Source of the DNA: Lentzea atacamensis
Lineage (GTDB): Bacteria > Actinomycetota > Actinomycetes > Mycobacteriales > Pseudonocardiaceae
NCBI RefSeq assembly: GCF_003269295.1
Contig: NZ_QLTT01000004.1
Coordinates: 1-64,000, forward strand
Direction of reading: 5' to 3'
Length of the DNA stretch: 64,000 nucleotides
Position numbers and translations under genes: made by a program. Positions 1 to 9,358 of the stretch are shown here, in pieces; the first letter of the stretch is position 1, and each line of letters begins with the position of its first letter. Under the pieces are notes generated by a model. That model did not search any database and had not been told where the DNA came from. It was given only the letters and a program-made list of their open reading frames with translations.

Positions 1-97
1 GGGAAACACCCGGTCCCATTCCGAACCCGGTAGTTAAGCCCTTCTGCGCCGATGGTACTGCACTGGTTACGGTGTGGGAGAGTAGGTCGCCGCCGAA
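1..97 (+). rRNA. rrf: 5S ribosomal RNA, 3' part
   Basis: The first bases match the conserved 3' two thirds of bacterial 5S rRNA: the CCCATTCCGAACCCGG segment, the GTTAAGCCC helix and the closing GAGAGTAGGTCGCCGCC region. The 5' end lies outside the window. This implies a 16S-23S-5S operon ending here, read on the plus strand. Confidence 0.95.
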
Positions 98-107
98 CTT
101 CTTCCCT

Positions 108-161
108 GAAGGGGCTTGTGATTGCGGGGCACAACTACAGTGCTCGCTCACAAGCCCCTTT
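108..161 (+). terminator. rRNA operon terminator hairpin
   Basis: The arm GAAGGGGCTTGTG (108-120) pairs with CACAAGCCCCTTT (149-161): 12 perfect pairs plus one G-T, with a 28-nt loop. It lies directly after the 5S gene and before the next gene's ribosome binding site, so it most likely ends the rRNA transcript. Confidence 0.8.
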
Positions 162-184
162 CAGCGTGTCCATAGGAGGATTTG

Positions 185-2944
185 GTGTCTAGGTTCGGGG
201 ATCGTCCCGGCGACCGTCAGCGTGGCCAGGGAGACCGACCGCGCCGTTCCGAGGGTGGCCGCTCAGCAGGCGATCGGAAGTTCAGCAACAACAGCAGCTC
301 CCAGCGTGGGGAAGGCTCCGGCGACCGCACCAACCGCGGAGACCGTCGAGACGACCGCGCCGGCTACCAGCGCAACGACCGAAGCGACAGCACCGGCTAC
401 CGCAAGAGCGAGTCCGGCGACCGTGGCGGCTACCGCTCGGGCGGCGGCGACCGCGGCGGTTTCCGCAGCGAGCGCTCGGGCGAGCGCGGCGGCTACCAGC
501 GCAGCGAGGGTTCCGGCGGCTACCGCTCCGACCGCGGTGGTGACCGCCCGGGCTTCCGCAAGGACGACTCCGGCGACCGTGGCGGTTATCGCAAGAGCGA
601 CTCGGGTGACCGTGGTGGCTACCGGAAGAGCGATTCCGGTGACCGCGGTGGCTACCGGAAGACTGACTCGGGCGACCGTGGTGGCTTCCGCCGTGACGAC
701 TCCGGCGACCGCGGCGGTTACCGGAAGAGCGAGTCTGGCGATCGCGGTGGCTTCCGCAAGACCGACTCGGGTGACCGCGGTGGCTTCCGGAAGAGCGAGT
801 CCGGCGATCGCGGTGGCTACCGGAAGAGCGACTCGGGCGATCGCGGTGGCTTCCGCAAGAGTGACTCCAGCGACCGTGGTGGCTACCGGAAGAGCGAGTC
901 CGGCGACCGTGGTGGCTTCCGCAAGACCGACTCGGGCGACCGCGGCGGTTACCGCAAGAGTGACTCAGGTGATCGTGGTGGCTACCGGGGCGAGAGCTCT
1001 GGCGACCGTGGCGGTTACCGCTCGGGCGGCGGCGACCGCGGTGGATTCCGCAGCGAGCGCTCGGGTGATCGTGGCGGCTTCCGTCGGGATGACTCCGGCG
1101 ACCGCGGTGGCTACCGCAAGACTGATTCCGGCGACCGCGGCGGCTTCCGTCGGGACGACTCCGGCGATCGCGGCGGCTATCGCAAGAGCGAGTCTGGCGA
1201 CCGTGGTGGCTACCGTTCAGGTGGCGACCGCAGCGAGCGTTCGGGTGATCGTGGTGGTTACCGGGGCGAGAGCTCTGGCGACCGTGGCGGTTACCGCAAG
1301 AGCGACTCGGGCGACCGCGGTGGCTTCCGCAAGAGCGACTCCAGCGACCGTGGTGGCTACCGGAAGAGCGACTCGGGCGACCGCGGCGGTTACCGCAAGA
1401 GTGACTCAGGTGATCGTGGCGGCTACCGGGGCGAGAGCTCTGGTGATCGCGGCGGCTTCCGTCGGGACGACTCCGGCGATCGCGGCGGGTACCGCAAGAG
1501 CGATTCTGGCGATCGTGGCGGCTACCGGGGTGAAGGCTCCGGTGACCGTGGCGGTTACCGCTCGGGTGGCGACCGCGGTGGCTACCGCGGCGAGCGCTCG
1601 GGCGAGCGCAGTGGCGACCGCGGCGGGTACCGCAAGGACGACCGTGGTGGCTCCGGTGACCGGGGTGGCTACCGTTCGGGCGGCTCCCAGCGTGACGACC
1701 GCGCGGGTTACCGCAACGACGAGCGTCCCGCCCCCCAGCGCGACGACCGTCGTGACGAGCGCAGCCGTGAGCGTGCGGCGCGGTTCCAGGAGCGTCTGGT
1801 CGAGCAGGAGTCGGCGCCTCAGGACGAGGCGGCCGCTGCTTCCGACGTGACGCCGGAGGCGTCGGCCTCGGGTGAGCGCGCCGGCTACCGCCTGGGCGAC
1901 GGCGCCGCGGCCACCCGTGCCGCCGCCGGCCGCGAGCAGGCCGGTGAAGGCGACGACGCCAGCGGGGTTCGTGCGGGCGACGACGCCGAAGACCGCAACG
2001 GCGAAGACAGCCGGGAAGATCGCGACGCCGAGGACCGCAACGTCGCCGCCGACAACGGCCAGGAGCGCGACGCCGAGGACCGCAACATCAGCGGCGACAG
2101 CGACAGCAGCCAAGACCGTGACGCCGAAGATCGCAACGTCGCCGCCGACAGTGACGCCGACAGCGACACCGAAGACCGCGAGGTCCCGGCGACCGGTGCC
2201 GGCACGGACGACAGCGACCGGGGCGAGCGGGATGACCGCGACGACGCCCCCGCCCCCCGCGGCGGACGGCCCGAGCTGCCCGAGGAGGCAGACCTGTCGC
2301 TCCTCGACCCGGAGATCCGGACCGAGCTGCGCAGCCTGCCCAAGGGCCTCGCGGAGATCATCGGCCGGCACCTGGCCGCGGCCGGGCTGCTGATCGACGA
2401 GGACCCCGAGCTCGCCCTGGAGCACGCGCGGTACGCGCGCAGCAAGGCGGCGCGTGTGGGTGTTGTCCGGGAAGCGGCTGGGCTCACCGCCTACTTCGCC
2501 GACGAGTGGGCCGAGGCTCTCAGCGAGCTGCGGGCCGCGCGCCGGATGATGCCGGGACCGGGCCACCTCGCGATCATGGCCGACTGCGAGCGGGCGCTCG
2601 GGCGGCCGGAGCGGGCCGTCGACCTCGCCAAGGATCCGGCTGCCAAGGATCTGTCCCAGGAGGACGAGATCGAGCTGCGGATCGTCGCGGCCGGGGCTCG
2701 CCGCGACATGGGGCAGCTCGACGCGGCGGTCGTGGCGTTGCAGGGGCCGGACCTCGACCCGGGGCAGCGCAATCCCTACTCCGCGCGGCTCTTCTACGCT
2801 TACGCCGACAACCTGGCCGCGGCCGGCCGGATCGAGGAAGCCGTCAAGTGGTTCCTCAACGCCGCCGAGGCTGACGACGAAGGGGAGACGGACGCCGCCG
2901 AGCGCGCGTTCGAGCTGACCCAGGAGGAGACCGCGCAGCAGTGA
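185..2944 (+). CDS. TPR protein with giant Arg/Gly/Asp repeat N-terminus (Rv1691-type)
   Basis: 919 aa. GTG 185 is chosen because AGGAGG (174-179) lies 5 nt upstream; TTG 182 is too close. The N-terminal ~500 residues carry about 35 copies of DRGG(Y/F)R in units such as [12 protein letters not shown] Glu/Asp-rich linker with three DAEDRN copies follows. The last ~230 residues (from [15 protein letters not shown]) are helical and tetratricopeptide-like, as in the conserved actinobacterial protein at this locus. Position ahead of the HAD gene and tlyA matches Rv1691. Orthologues are chiefly the TPR part, so the array looks like a lineage expansion. RGG-like arrays in other proteins bind RNA or drive condensation; for this protein that is inference. 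Stop overlaps the next start (GTGA). Confidence 0.85.
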   Translation: MSRFGDRPGDRQRGQGDRPRRSEGGRSAGDRKFSNNSSSQRGEGSGDRTNRGDRRDDRAGYQRNDRSDSTGYRKSESGDRGGYRSGGGDRGGFRSERSGERGGYQRSEGSGGYRSDRGGDRPGFRKDDSGDRGGYRKSDSGDRGGYRKSDSGDRGGYRKTDSGDRGGFRRDDSGDRGGYRKSESGDRGGFRKTDSGDRGGFRKSESGDRGGYRKSDSGDRGGFRKSDSSDRGGYRKSESGDRGGFRKTDSGDRGGYRKSDSGDRGGYRGESSGDRGGYRSGGGDRGGFRSERSGDRGGFRRDDSGDRGGYRKTDSGDRGGFRRDDSGDRGGYRKSESGDRGGYRSGGDRSERSGDRGGYRGESSGDRGGYRKSDSGDRGGFRKSDSSDRGGYRKSDSGDRGGYRKSDSGDRGGYRGESSGDRGGFRRDDSGDRGGYRKSDSGDRGGYRGEGSGDRGGYRSGGDRGGYRGERSGERSGDRGGYRKDDRGGSGDRGGYRSGGSQRDDRAGYRNDERPAPQRDDRRDERSRERAARFQERLVEQESAPQDEAAAASDVTPEASASGERAGYRLGDGAAATRAAAGREQAGEGDDASGVRAGDDAEDRNGEDSREDRDAEDRNVAADNGQERDAEDRNISGDSDSSQDRDAEDRNVAADSDADSDTEDREVPATGAGTDDSDRGERDDRDDAPAPRGGRPELPEEADLSLLDPEIRTELRSLPKGLAEIIGRHLAAAGLLIDEDPELALEHARYARSKAARVGVVREAAGLTAYFADEWAEALSELRAARRMMPGPGHLAIMADCERALGRPERAVDLAKDPAAKDLSQEDEIELRIVAAGARRDMGQLDAAVVALQGPDLDPGQRNPYSARLFYAYADNLAAAGRIEEAVKWFLNAAEADDEGETDAAERAFELTQEETAQQ
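410..1690 (+). repeat. Coding tandem repeat array, ~33-bp units
   Basis: Imperfect tandem units encode SGDRGG(Y/F)R followed by KSD, KSE, KTD, RDD, GES or SGGG. Higher-order blocks recur: the order YRGES, YRSGGG, FRSER appears near 440-480 and again near 990-1070. Synonymous codon differences between units argue against a very recent single expansion. The array also keeps other frames open, giving spurious long reading frames. Confidence 0.9.
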
Positions 2945-3735
2945 GCGAGACGTTGGTCGACCGGTACGACGCGTTGCTGATCGATCTCGACGGCACCGTC
3001 TACCGCGGGTCCGAGGCCGTGCCGGGTGCTGCGGAAGCCGTCGCGGCGGCCAGAAGCAAAGGTGTCGGGATCCGGTACGTCACCAACAACGCCTCTCGCT
3101 CACCGCAGGCGGTCGCGGATCACCTCGTCGAACTCGGGTTCGACACGAGCGTCGACGAGGTGAGCACCTCCGCGCAGGCGGGCGCGGCCATGCTCGCCGA
3201 GCGCCTGCCCAAGCGCTCCACCGTGCTCGTGCTCGGCACCAAGGCCCTGGAGGCCGAGGTGTTCAAGCGCGGTCTCATCCCGACCGACACCGCCGAGGGC
3301 GCGGTGGCGGTCCTGCAAGGGCTGTCCATGGACCTCGGCTGGCGTGAGCTGGCCGAGGCCGCCGTGGCCATTCGCGGCGGTGCGCTGTGGGTGGCGTGCA
3401 ACGTCGACGCCACCCTGCCCACCGAGCGCGGTCTTCTGCCCGGCAACGGGTCGCTCGTCGCGGCGCTGAAGACCGCGACCGGCCAGGAGCCGCTCGTCGC
3501 CGGCAAGCCCGCCACCCCGCTGCTGCAGCAGGCCGCGAAGGAGCTCCAGGCGAACCGGCCCCTGGTGATCGGCGACCGGCTCGACACGGACATCCTGGGC
3601 GCGGTCAACGCGGGGATGGACTCCCTGCTTGTGCTCACGGGTGTGTCGACGGATGAAGAGGCGCAAGCGCTTCCGGAAGACCAGCGGCCCACGTATGTCG
3701 GCGCGGACCTGTCGGTACTCCATCGGCTACCGTAA
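2941..3735 (+). CDS. HAD-superfamily phosphatase (Rv1692-type)
   Basis: 264 aa, GTG start overlapping the previous stop by 4 nt. It has all HAD motifs of the NagD/p-nitrophenylphosphatase class: motif I DLDGT with Asp15 and Asp17, motif II around YVTNNAS, the motif III lysine in [10 protein letters not shown], and motif IV GDRLDTD. Most of the C2 cap separates motifs II and III. The M. tuberculosis orthologue at this locus has been described as a glycerol-3-phosphate phosphatase; that activity is inferred here from synteny and family. Cytosolic, Mg-dependent. Confidence 0.88.
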   Translation: MSETLVDRYDALLIDLDGTVYRGSEAVPGAAEAVAAARSKGVGIRYVTNNASRSPQAVADHLVELGFDTSVDEVSTSAQAGAAMLAERLPKRSTVLVLGTKALEAEVFKRGLIPTDTAEGAVAVLQGLSMDLGWRELAEAAVAIRGGALWVACNVDATLPTERGLLPGNGSLVAALKTATGQEPLVAGKPATPLLQQAAKELQANRPLVIGDRLDTDILGAVNAGMDSLLVLTGVSTDEEAQALPEDQRPTYVGADLSVLHRLP

Positions 3736-3739
3736 GACC

Positions 3740-3907
3740 GTGAGCTACCCCTTGCCCGGACCGCCGCCCAACCCGGCTGACGCCATCAACGGCGCGCTGG
3801 AGAGGCTCGACGGGCTCGAGAACGTTCCCCTCGCCGAGCACGTGGCGCGGTTCGACGCCGTGCACGCGACGCTCACCGACGCACTGTCGAGCATCGACAA
3901 GGTGTGA
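3740..3907 (+). CDS. Small conserved protein (Rv1693-type)
   Basis: 55 aa from GTG 3740, four bases after the HAD stop. It starts VSYPLPGPPPNPADAINGAL and continues as an amphipathic helical segment ending LTDALSSIDKV. A protein this size sits in the same position in mycobacteria. No enzymatic motif is visible and the function is unknown. Tight packing between the phosphatase and tlyA implies co-translation. Confidence 0.75.
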   Translation: MSYPLPGPPPNPADAINGALERLDGLENVPLAEHVARFDAVHATLTDALSSIDKV

Positions 3908-3913
3908 TGCACA

Positions 3914-4711
3914 GTGCCTCGCAGAGTGCGGCTCGACGCCGAGCTCGTGCGCAGGGGGCTCGCCAGGTCCCGTGAGCACGCCAGCCAACTCGTCGCGGAC
4001 GGCCGCGTCACGGTGCGCGGCACCGTCGCGACGAAGCCCGCGACCGCCGTGGAGACCTCCGACGCGGTCGTCGTCAAGGATCTCGGCAACGACCCGAACT
4101 GGGCGTCCAGGGGCGCGCACAAGCTGATCGGCGCGCTCGAAGGCTTCAAGATCGACCCCACGGACAAGCGTTGTCTCGACGCGGGCGCATCCACTGGCGG
4201 TTTCACCGACGTCCTCCTCCGCAACGGCGCGAGGCAGGTCGTCGCGGCCGACGTCGGCAGGGGTCTGCTCGACTGGAAGCTGCAGACCGACGACCGGGTC
4301 GTGGTCAAGGACAAGACCAACGTCCGCACCCTCACGCCCGAGGACATCGGCGGCAAAGTTGAACTCGTCGTAGCGGATCTTTCGTTTATCTCGTTGAGGC
4401 TTGTGCTTCCCGCACTCGCCGCGTGCCTCGACGAGGAGGGCGACCTGCTGCCGATGGTCAAGCCGCAGTTCGAGGTCGGCAAGGAACGCCTCGGCTCGGG
4501 TGGCGTCGTGCGTGACCCGGAACTGCGCGTCGAGGCGGTTCTCGAGGTCACCAAGGCCGCCGAGGAGCTCGGGCTCACCACGAGAGGTGTCGTCGCGAGC
4601 CCGCTGCCAGGACCGTCCGGCAACGTCGAGTACTTCCTCTGGCTGCGCAAAGGCGATCCTGTCGATGCCGCAGAGATGGTGCGCTCCGCTGTCGAAGAAG
4701 GGCCCCAATGA
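3914..4711 (+). CDS. tlyA: TlyA, 16S/23S rRNA 2'-O-methyltransferase
   Basis: 265 aa. An N-terminal S4 RNA-binding domain ([18 protein letters not shown], residues ~5-62) is followed by an FtsJ/RrmJ-like Rossmann methyltransferase with the SAM motif [15 protein letters not shown]. The family methylates C1409 of 16S and C1920 of 23S rRNA; loss gives capreomycin/viomycin resistance in mycobacteria. GTG 3914 makes the N-terminus align with known TlyA proteins. The stop overlaps nadK by ATGA. Confidence 0.93.
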   Translation: MPRRVRLDAELVRRGLARSREHASQLVADGRVTVRGTVATKPATAVETSDAVVVKDLGNDPNWASRGAHKLIGALEGFKIDPTDKRCLDAGASTGGFTDVLLRNGARQVVAADVGRGLLDWKLQTDDRVVVKDKTNVRTLTPEDIGGKVELVVADLSFISLRLVLPALAACLDEEGDLLPMVKPQFEVGKERLGSGGVVRDPELRVEAVLEVTKAAEELGLTTRGVVASPLPGPSGNVEYFLWLRKGDPVDAAEMVRSAVEEGPQ

Positions 4712-5598
4712 GGGAAGTCCTGCTGGTCGTCCACACAGGCCACCAGAGCAACATCGATCTTGCCCGTCAGGTCGCCGGCCGTCTGGCGGTCGGTGGCGTC
4801 ACGACGAGGGTGCTCGACGACGAGGCGCGTGACCTCGGCCCGTCGTGCTGCACCAAGGTCGTGCCCGCCGACGACCACGCCGCCGAGGGCACCGAGCTCG
4901 TGCTGGTGCTGGGCGGTGACGGCACGCTGCTGCGCGGTGCCGAGCTCGCCCGCCCGGCGCGCGTCCCGGTGCTGGGTGTGAACCTGGGCCGGGTCGGCTT
5001 CCTCGCGGAGGCGGACTCGGACGCGTTGCACGAGGCCGTCGGGCACGTGCTGGAACGCGACTACTTCGTGGAAGAGCGCATGACGCTCGACCTCGTGGCG
5101 AAGGTCAACGGCGATGTCGTCGTGAAGACGTGGGCGCTCAACGAGATCAGCGTCGAGAAGCTGATCCGCGAACGCATCCTCGAGGTCGTCATCGAGGTCG
5201 ACGGCAGGCCCGTGTCGGCTTTCGGCTGCGACGGCGTGCTGTGTGCGACGCCGACGGGCTCGACGGCGTACGCGTTCTCGGCCGGTGGCCCTGTTGTCTG
5301 GCCGGACGTGCAGGCGATCCTGGTGGTGCCGAGCAACGCGCATGCGCTGTTCGCCCGCCCGCTGGTCGTGTCGCCGAAGTCGCACGTGGCGTTCGAGATC
5401 GAGGCCACGGGTCACCCGGCCGCGCTGTCCGCGGACGGGCGGCGCACGTTCGAGCTGCCGGCGGGAGCACGGATCGAGATCGTGGAGGGTGAGGTGCCGC
5501 TCAAGGTCGTGCGGCTGCGCCAGGCTCCGTTCACGGACCGGCTGGTCGAGAAGTTCGATCTGCCGGTCAAGGGGTGGCGGGGACCATCGGCAGGCTGA
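4708..5598 (+). CDS. nadK: NAD kinase
   Basis: 296 aa. It carries the diagnostic GGDG motif (residues 69-72, in [14 protein letters not shown]), [10 protein letters not shown], the NE(I/V) motif in LNEISVEK and the C-terminal substrate loop [15 protein letters not shown]. It phosphorylates NAD to NADP using ATP or polyphosphate. Usual length for actinobacteria. Start ATG overlaps the tlyA stop, so translation is coupled. The tlyA-nadK-recN order is conserved across actinobacteria. Confidence 0.95.
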   Translation: MREVLLVVHTGHQSNIDLARQVAGRLAVGGVTTRVLDDEARDLGPSCCTKVVPADDHAAEGTELVLVLGGDGTLLRGAELARPARVPVLGVNLGRVGFLAEADSDALHEAVGHVLERDYFVEERMTLDLVAKVNGDVVVKTWALNEISVEKLIRERILEVVIEVDGRPVSAFGCDGVLCATPTGSTAYAFSAGGPVVWPDVQAILVVPSNAHALFARPLVVSPKSHVAFEIEATGHPAALSADGRRTFELPAGARIEIVEGEVPLKVVRLRQAPFTDRLVEKFDLPVKGWRGPSAG

Positions 5599-5680
5599 TC
5601 GCGCCGCTCGGTGCATCGGCACTCGCTCGTTATGGTGCCCCCAGAGCAAGGTCCCATCCGGAAATGTCGGACCCGACAAG

Positions 5681-5686
5681 TAAGGT
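5681..5686 (+). promoter_or_regulatory. -10 element for leaderless recN transcript
   Basis: TAAGGT fits TANNNT and starts 13 nt before GTG 5694, so transcription would begin at the start codon. No good -35 hexamer was found. No LexA box is visible upstream although recN is SOS-controlled in many bacteria. Confidence 0.45.
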
Positions 5687-5693
5687 TCGCCCT

Positions 5694-7475
5694 GTGCTGG
5701 CCGAGATGCGCATCAATGGCCTTGGCGTGATTGACGAGGCCACTCTCGAACTCGATCCCGGATTCACCGTTGTCACCGGTGAGACGGGCGCGGGCAAGAC
5801 CATGGTCGTGACCGGGTTGCACCTGCTCGGCGGTGGCCGCGCGGAGGCTTCGCGCGTGCGCACCGGAGCCGACAAGGCGGTGGTCGAAGGCCGCTTCCAG
5901 GCTCCGGCGGGCAGCCCAGCCGCGAAGGTGGCGGAGGAGGTCGGCGGCGAGGCGGACGACGACGGTTCGCTGATCGCGATCCGCACCGTCGGCTCCGACG
6001 GCCGCTCCCGGGCCCACGTCGGAGGCCGCTCCGTGCCGGTCGGCGTGCTGTCCGAACTGGCGGAGCAGCTGATCGCCGTGCACGGCCAGAACGACCAGCT
6101 GCGCCTCATGCGCCCGACCGAGCAGCGCGCCGTCCTCGACCGGTTCGCGGGCGACGACGTGGCCGAGCCGCTGCGCGAGTACCAGCGCATCCGCACGGAG
6201 TGGCTCAAGGTGGCCACCGAGCTGAGGGAACGCACCGAGCGGTCCCGCGAGCTCGCCCGCGAGGCCGATCTGCTGCGGCACGGCTTGTCCGAGATCGACG
6301 CGGTAGACCCGAAGCCGGGTGAGGACGCCGAGCTGCACGACGAGGCTCGCCGCCTCGCCGACGCCGACCAGCTCCGCGAGGCAGCCCAGGGTGCGCAGTT
6401 CGCGGTGAGCGGCTCGCTGGAGGGCGACCCGGACAACCCCGGCGCGCTCGGCCTGATCTCCGAGGCCGCGCGCCGCCTGGCCGCGTCCGAGGACCCGAAG
6501 CTGCGAGAGATGGAACCGCGCCTGGTCGAAGCGGCGACGCTGCTGGCCGACGTCGGCGCGGAGATCTCCGGCTACCTCGACCACCTCGAAGCCGATCCCG
6601 GCCGGCTGGAGCAGGTGCTGCAGCGCCAGGCCGAGCTGAAGGCGCTCACCCGCAAGTACGCGGCGGACGTCGACGGCGTGATCGAGTGGGCCAACGAGGC
6701 CCGTGCCCGTCTGGACGGGCTGGACACCTCAGAAGAAGCGCTCACCGCCCTGGCCGCGCGCCGCGACGAGCTGGCGGTCGAGCTGGCCGCGCTGGCGGAG
6801 CAGGTCACCGCCGCGCGCGTCGAGGCCGCCGCGGAGCTGGGCAAGGCCGTTACCGAGGAGCTCGACGGCCTCGCGATGCCGCACGCCTCGGTCGAGCTGG
6901 CCGTCAAGCCCCGGCACGCCGAGGCAGGCGACCCGCAGGCGCTCAACGTGGGCCGCTCGATCCTGCACGCGGGATCGTCCGGCGTGGACGAGGTGGAGCT
7001 CCGGCTGATCTCGCACCCCGGCGCGCCCGCGCTGCCGGTGCACAAGGGTGCGTCCGGCGGTGAGCTCTCGCGCGTGATGCTCGCGCTGGAAGTCGTGCTG
7101 TCGCACTCCGACCCGGTGCCGACGCTCGTGTTCGACGAGGTGGACGCCGGCGTCGGTGGCCGTGCCGCGGTCGAGGTGGGCCGCCGGCTGGCCAGGCTCG
7201 CCCGGTCGCACCAGGTCATCGTGGTGACGCACCTGCCGCAGGTGGCGGCCTTCGCCGACCGGCACCTGGTCGTCGACAAGTCGGCGGACGGCACGTTCAC
7301 GCGGTCCGCGGTGCGCAAGCTGGACGAGACGCAGCGGGTGGTCGAGCTCGCCCGGATGCTGGCGGGCATGGACTCGACCGACACGGGCCGGGCGCACGCC
7401 GAGGAGTTGCTGGCGGCGGCGAAGGCGGACAAGTCCGCGGCTCCGGTGGTGCGGCGCCGCAAGAAGAAGGCCTGA
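5694..7475 (+). CDS. recN: DNA repair protein RecN
   Basis: 593 aa from GTG 5694, giving VLAEMRINGLGVIDEA, which aligns with RecN N-termini. SMC-like ATPase: Walker A GETGAGKT (residues 29-36), a long central coiled coil (residues ~155-370), ABC signature GASGGELSRV and Walker B PTLVFDEVDAGVGG. Acts in double-strand-break repair on the nucleoid. The upstream ATG 5664 is a less likely alternative because a -10-like TAAGGT would lie inside the coding region. Confidence 0.92.
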   Translation: MLAEMRINGLGVIDEATLELDPGFTVVTGETGAGKTMVVTGLHLLGGGRAEASRVRTGADKAVVEGRFQAPAGSPAAKVAEEVGGEADDDGSLIAIRTVGSDGRSRAHVGGRSVPVGVLSELAEQLIAVHGQNDQLRLMRPTEQRAVLDRFAGDDVAEPLREYQRIRTEWLKVATELRERTERSRELAREADLLRHGLSEIDAVDPKPGEDAELHDEARRLADADQLREAAQGAQFAVSGSLEGDPDNPGALGLISEAARRLAASEDPKLREMEPRLVEAATLLADVGAEISGYLDHLEADPGRLEQVLQRQAELKALTRKYAADVDGVIEWANEARARLDGLDTSEEALTALAARRDELAVELAALAEQVTAARVEAAAELGKAVTEELDGLAMPHASVELAVKPRHAEAGDPQALNVGRSILHAGSSGVDEVELRLISHPGAPALPVHKGASGGELSRVMLALEVVLSHSDPVPTLVFDEVDAGVGGRAAVEVGRRLARLARSHQVIVVTHLPQVAAFADRHLVVDKSADGTFTRSAVRKLDETQRVVELARMLAGMDSTDTGRAHAEELLAAAKADKSAAPVVRRRKKKA

Positions 7476-7495
7476 CGGCTTCGGTTGTGTTTTCG

Positions 7496-7602
7496 GGTGG
7501 GCGGCTGCGCGGTCATGGCGTGGTCGCCCACCGTCTGCGTACGTCGGCGAGCTGAGGCAGTCGGCCCACCGACAAGACGGGCGCGGCGGAACTCTGCCTC
7601 AG
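7496..7602 (+). other. Intergenic hairpins upstream of the membrane cassette
   Basis: Two inverted repeats fill most of the 227-bp gap after recN: GGTGGGCG (7496-7503) with CGCCCACC (7525-7532), and CTGAGGCAG (7552-7560) with CTGCCTCAG (7594-7602). They could end the recN transcript or form a leader for the next gene. No small gene is convincing here. Confidence 0.5.
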
Positions 7603-7702
7603 TCCTCTCCGCAGTTCCCGCCGGCGTTCGGCATGATGGGAGCGTGACCGAGTTCCGGTCAGCGGACGCACACGCTTGTGCGGTGGAAGGTGGACCGGAT
7701 CT

Positions 7703-8353
7703 GTGACCACGCGCCGGGTGTTCGGGGCGGTGCTGGTGTTCGTCGCGGCCGGGCTGGCGGTGGCGGCGACGTTCCTGTCGGCCTACTCCGTGCAGGTCGA
7801 GCTGCAGGGGCGGACGTTGCGGTACGAGGCTTCGTCGTGGGTCACCGAGCGGGACGACTTCCGCGGTGCGCTCATGCTCGCGCCGCTCGACTACGGGGAA
7901 CCGGCGGTCGGGGCGGCGCTCGTGATGGCCTTGTCGGTGGTGCTGGCGTTCCGGATGCCGGCCGCGCGCGTCGGGTCTTTGCTCGGGGCCGGGGTGCTGG
8001 CCGGGGTGGCCTGGACGGCGATCGCCGGGGTGCAGGGGACGATCGACAAGCTTCGTGAGCTCGAGGCGCCCGTGCCGTTCGACGTGGAGCAGGGCGACGG
8101 CGTCACCGTGCTGGTCGTCGCGGCTGGGGTGGGGGTCGTGTCGGCGGTGCTGCACCAGGAGCTGCCGCGCAGGGTCGTCAGTGAGCCGATCGTCACCGAG
8201 GGCGGCGCGGTCATCCACCAGATCGAGGGCGACGAGAGCGAGACGCCGCCGTACGGGTTTCCGGTGATCGTCGAGCCCCAGGAGCCCCAGGAGCCCCAGG
8301 AGCCCCAGGAGCCGCAAGAGCCGAGAGAGCCGAAAGAGCAGAAGAGTGATTGA
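7703..8353 (+). CDS. Membrane protein with EPQ-repeat tail, cassette gene 1
   Basis: 216 aa from GTG 7703. A membrane segment near residues 7-27 (FGAVLVFVAAGLAVAATFL) is followed by an extracytoplasmic loop and three further hydrophobic segments (about 75-95, 97-115, 135-155). A charged cytoplasmic tail ends in seven tripeptides (EPQ x5, EPR, EPK). Just before the tail lies VIHQIEGDESETPPYGFPVIVE, a motif shared with cassette gene 2 (VVHQLDSDDDTPPFGIEI). No known family recognised. Four similar genes overlap stop-to-start here, suggesting one membrane complex. Confidence 0.75.
   Translation: MTTRRVFGAVLVFVAAGLAVAATFLSAYSVQVELQGRTLRYEASSWVTERDDFRGALMLAPLDYGEPAVGAALVMALSVVLAFRMPAARVGSLLGAGVLAGVAWTAIAGVQGTIDKLRELEAPVPFDVEQGDGVTVLVVAAGVGVVSAVLHQELPRRVVSEPIVTEGGAVIHQIEGDESETPPYGFPVIVEPQEPQEPQEPQEPQEPREPKEQKSD
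8273..8335 (+). repeat. 9-bp coding tandem repeat (EPQ)
   Basis: Seven tandem 9-bp units; the first four are identical GAGCCCCAG, followed by GAGCCGCAA, GAGCCGAGA and GAGCCGAAA. Identical units make slippage-driven length variation plausible without breaking the frame. Confidence 0.9.
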
Positions 8354-8930
8354 TCGTCGCAGGATCGCCGTGCTGCTGCTGGTGCTCGGGGCTGCGCTGG
8401 CGGTTGCCGGCAGCCTCCAGGACACCTACCGCACCGCCCACCGCGAGGTGACGTGGACCTCGACGTTGTGGATCTCCAAGTCGAGCTTGCCGGACGGGCG
8501 GGAGGACGACGCCTACTTCGCCGTCGGGTGGCCGGTAATCGTGGCCGCCGTGCTGATGGCGGTCGCGGGGCTGCTCGTGCTGCGGGAGCAGACGGAGTTC
8601 GTCGGCAGGTCCGTGGCGATGGGGGCCGCTGGTGCGCTGGCCGGGGCCGTGTTCGTGTATCTGATGCTGCTGCGAAGCCAGGCCGAGGACATGAGCAAGT
8701 GGCCGGTCGACACCGGACATCCGCCGTCGCTGACCGTCCTCGGCGGCACGTACATGTTGGGCCTCGCCGCGGTCATCGGCCTGGCCGGAGCGGCACTCGC
8801 CCAGCGCAAGCAGGAAGAACCGTCGCCGGAGGACGAAGAGGACGTGGTCGTGCACCAGCTCGACAGCGACGACGACACCCCGCCGTTCGGCATCGAGATT
8901 CCCCTTGAAGAGCAGCAGGAGACGCGGTGA
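8346..8930 (+). CDS. Membrane protein, cassette gene 2
   Basis: 194 aa, GTG overlapping the previous gene by 8 nt. Four hydrophobic segments: residues ~7-23, 62-80, 90-110 and 133-152. An extracytoplasmic loop (ISKSSLPDGREDDAYFAVGW) follows the first. The acidic C-terminal tail EEDVVVHQLDSDDDTPPFGIEI resembles the tail of cassette gene 1, so the two are paralogues. Function unknown. Confidence 0.75.
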   Translation: MIDRRRIAVLLLVLGAALAVAGSLQDTYRTAHREVTWTSTLWISKSSLPDGREDDAYFAVGWPVIVAAVLMAVAGLLVLREQTEFVGRSVAMGAAGALAGAVFVYLMLLRSQAEDMSKWPVDTGHPPSLTVLGGTYMLGLAAVIGLAGAALAQRKQEEPSPEDEEDVVVHQLDSDDDTPPFGIEIPLEEQQETR

Positions 8931-9358
8931 TCGGAAGACCGACGGCGGTCGCGCTGATCGCTGCGGGGGTGGTGCTGACCGCGACGGCGATGGTGCTGCC
9001 GTGGTACTCGACCGCCTACGCGGGCAACATCGAGGTTGTCGTCAGGGCGTGGGGCACGGAAGTCGTGAACAAGCCCGGCGACTGGCCCGCGGGTGAACTC
9101 TCGCCCTGGTACGGCCTGCCCGTCGCGGTCGCCGTCGCGCTCCTGATCGCCGGGATCTGGGTCAGCCGGGCCGCGCTGGCCGGAGCGGCGGCGCAGCTGG
9201 GCGCGGTCGGCATCACCGCGGTGCTCGTCGTGTCGGAACGTGGCCACGCCCTCGAGCAGCAGGGCGACTTCGCGATCGGCTTCGGGCTGGTCTTCCTCGC
9301 GATCGGAACGCTGGTCGCCCTCACCGGTGCCATCGCCGTCCAACGGGAGCGGGCATGA
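8927..9358 (+). CDS. Membrane protein, cassette gene 3
   Basis: 143 aa, GTG overlapping the previous stop by 4 nt. Same plan as its neighbours: a membrane segment ending in LPWYSTAYAG, a polar loop with PGDWPAGELSPWYGLPVAV, then three more segments and a short RERA end. It lacks the charged tail. Family not recognised. Confidence 0.75.
   Translation: MIGRPTAVALIAAGVVLTATAMVLPWYSTAYAGNIEVVVRAWGTEVVNKPGDWPAGELSPWYGLPVAVAVALLIAGIWVSRAALAGAAAQLGAVGITAVLVVSERGHALEQQGDFAIGFGLVFLAIGTLVALTGAIAVQRERA

Noticed and set aside
410..1690. CRISPR array
   Set aside because: The units are contiguous, coding and lack unique spacers.
72..1850. Ala/Thr-rich long plus-strand frame beginning inside the 5S gene
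   Set aside because: It is the out-of-frame reading of the repeat array; the repeat keeps all frames open. It overlaps the 5S rRNA.
3745..5679. 644-codon minus-strand frame opposite tlyA and nadK
   Set aside because: Shadow of two well-identified plus-strand genes.
5560..5693. LexA box upstream of recN
   Set aside because: No CGAAC-N4-GTTCG-like palindrome is present in the region.
7485..7706. 73-codon frame between recN and the membrane cassette
   Set aside because: No ribosome binding site, no protein-like character, and it overlaps two hairpins and the next gene's start.
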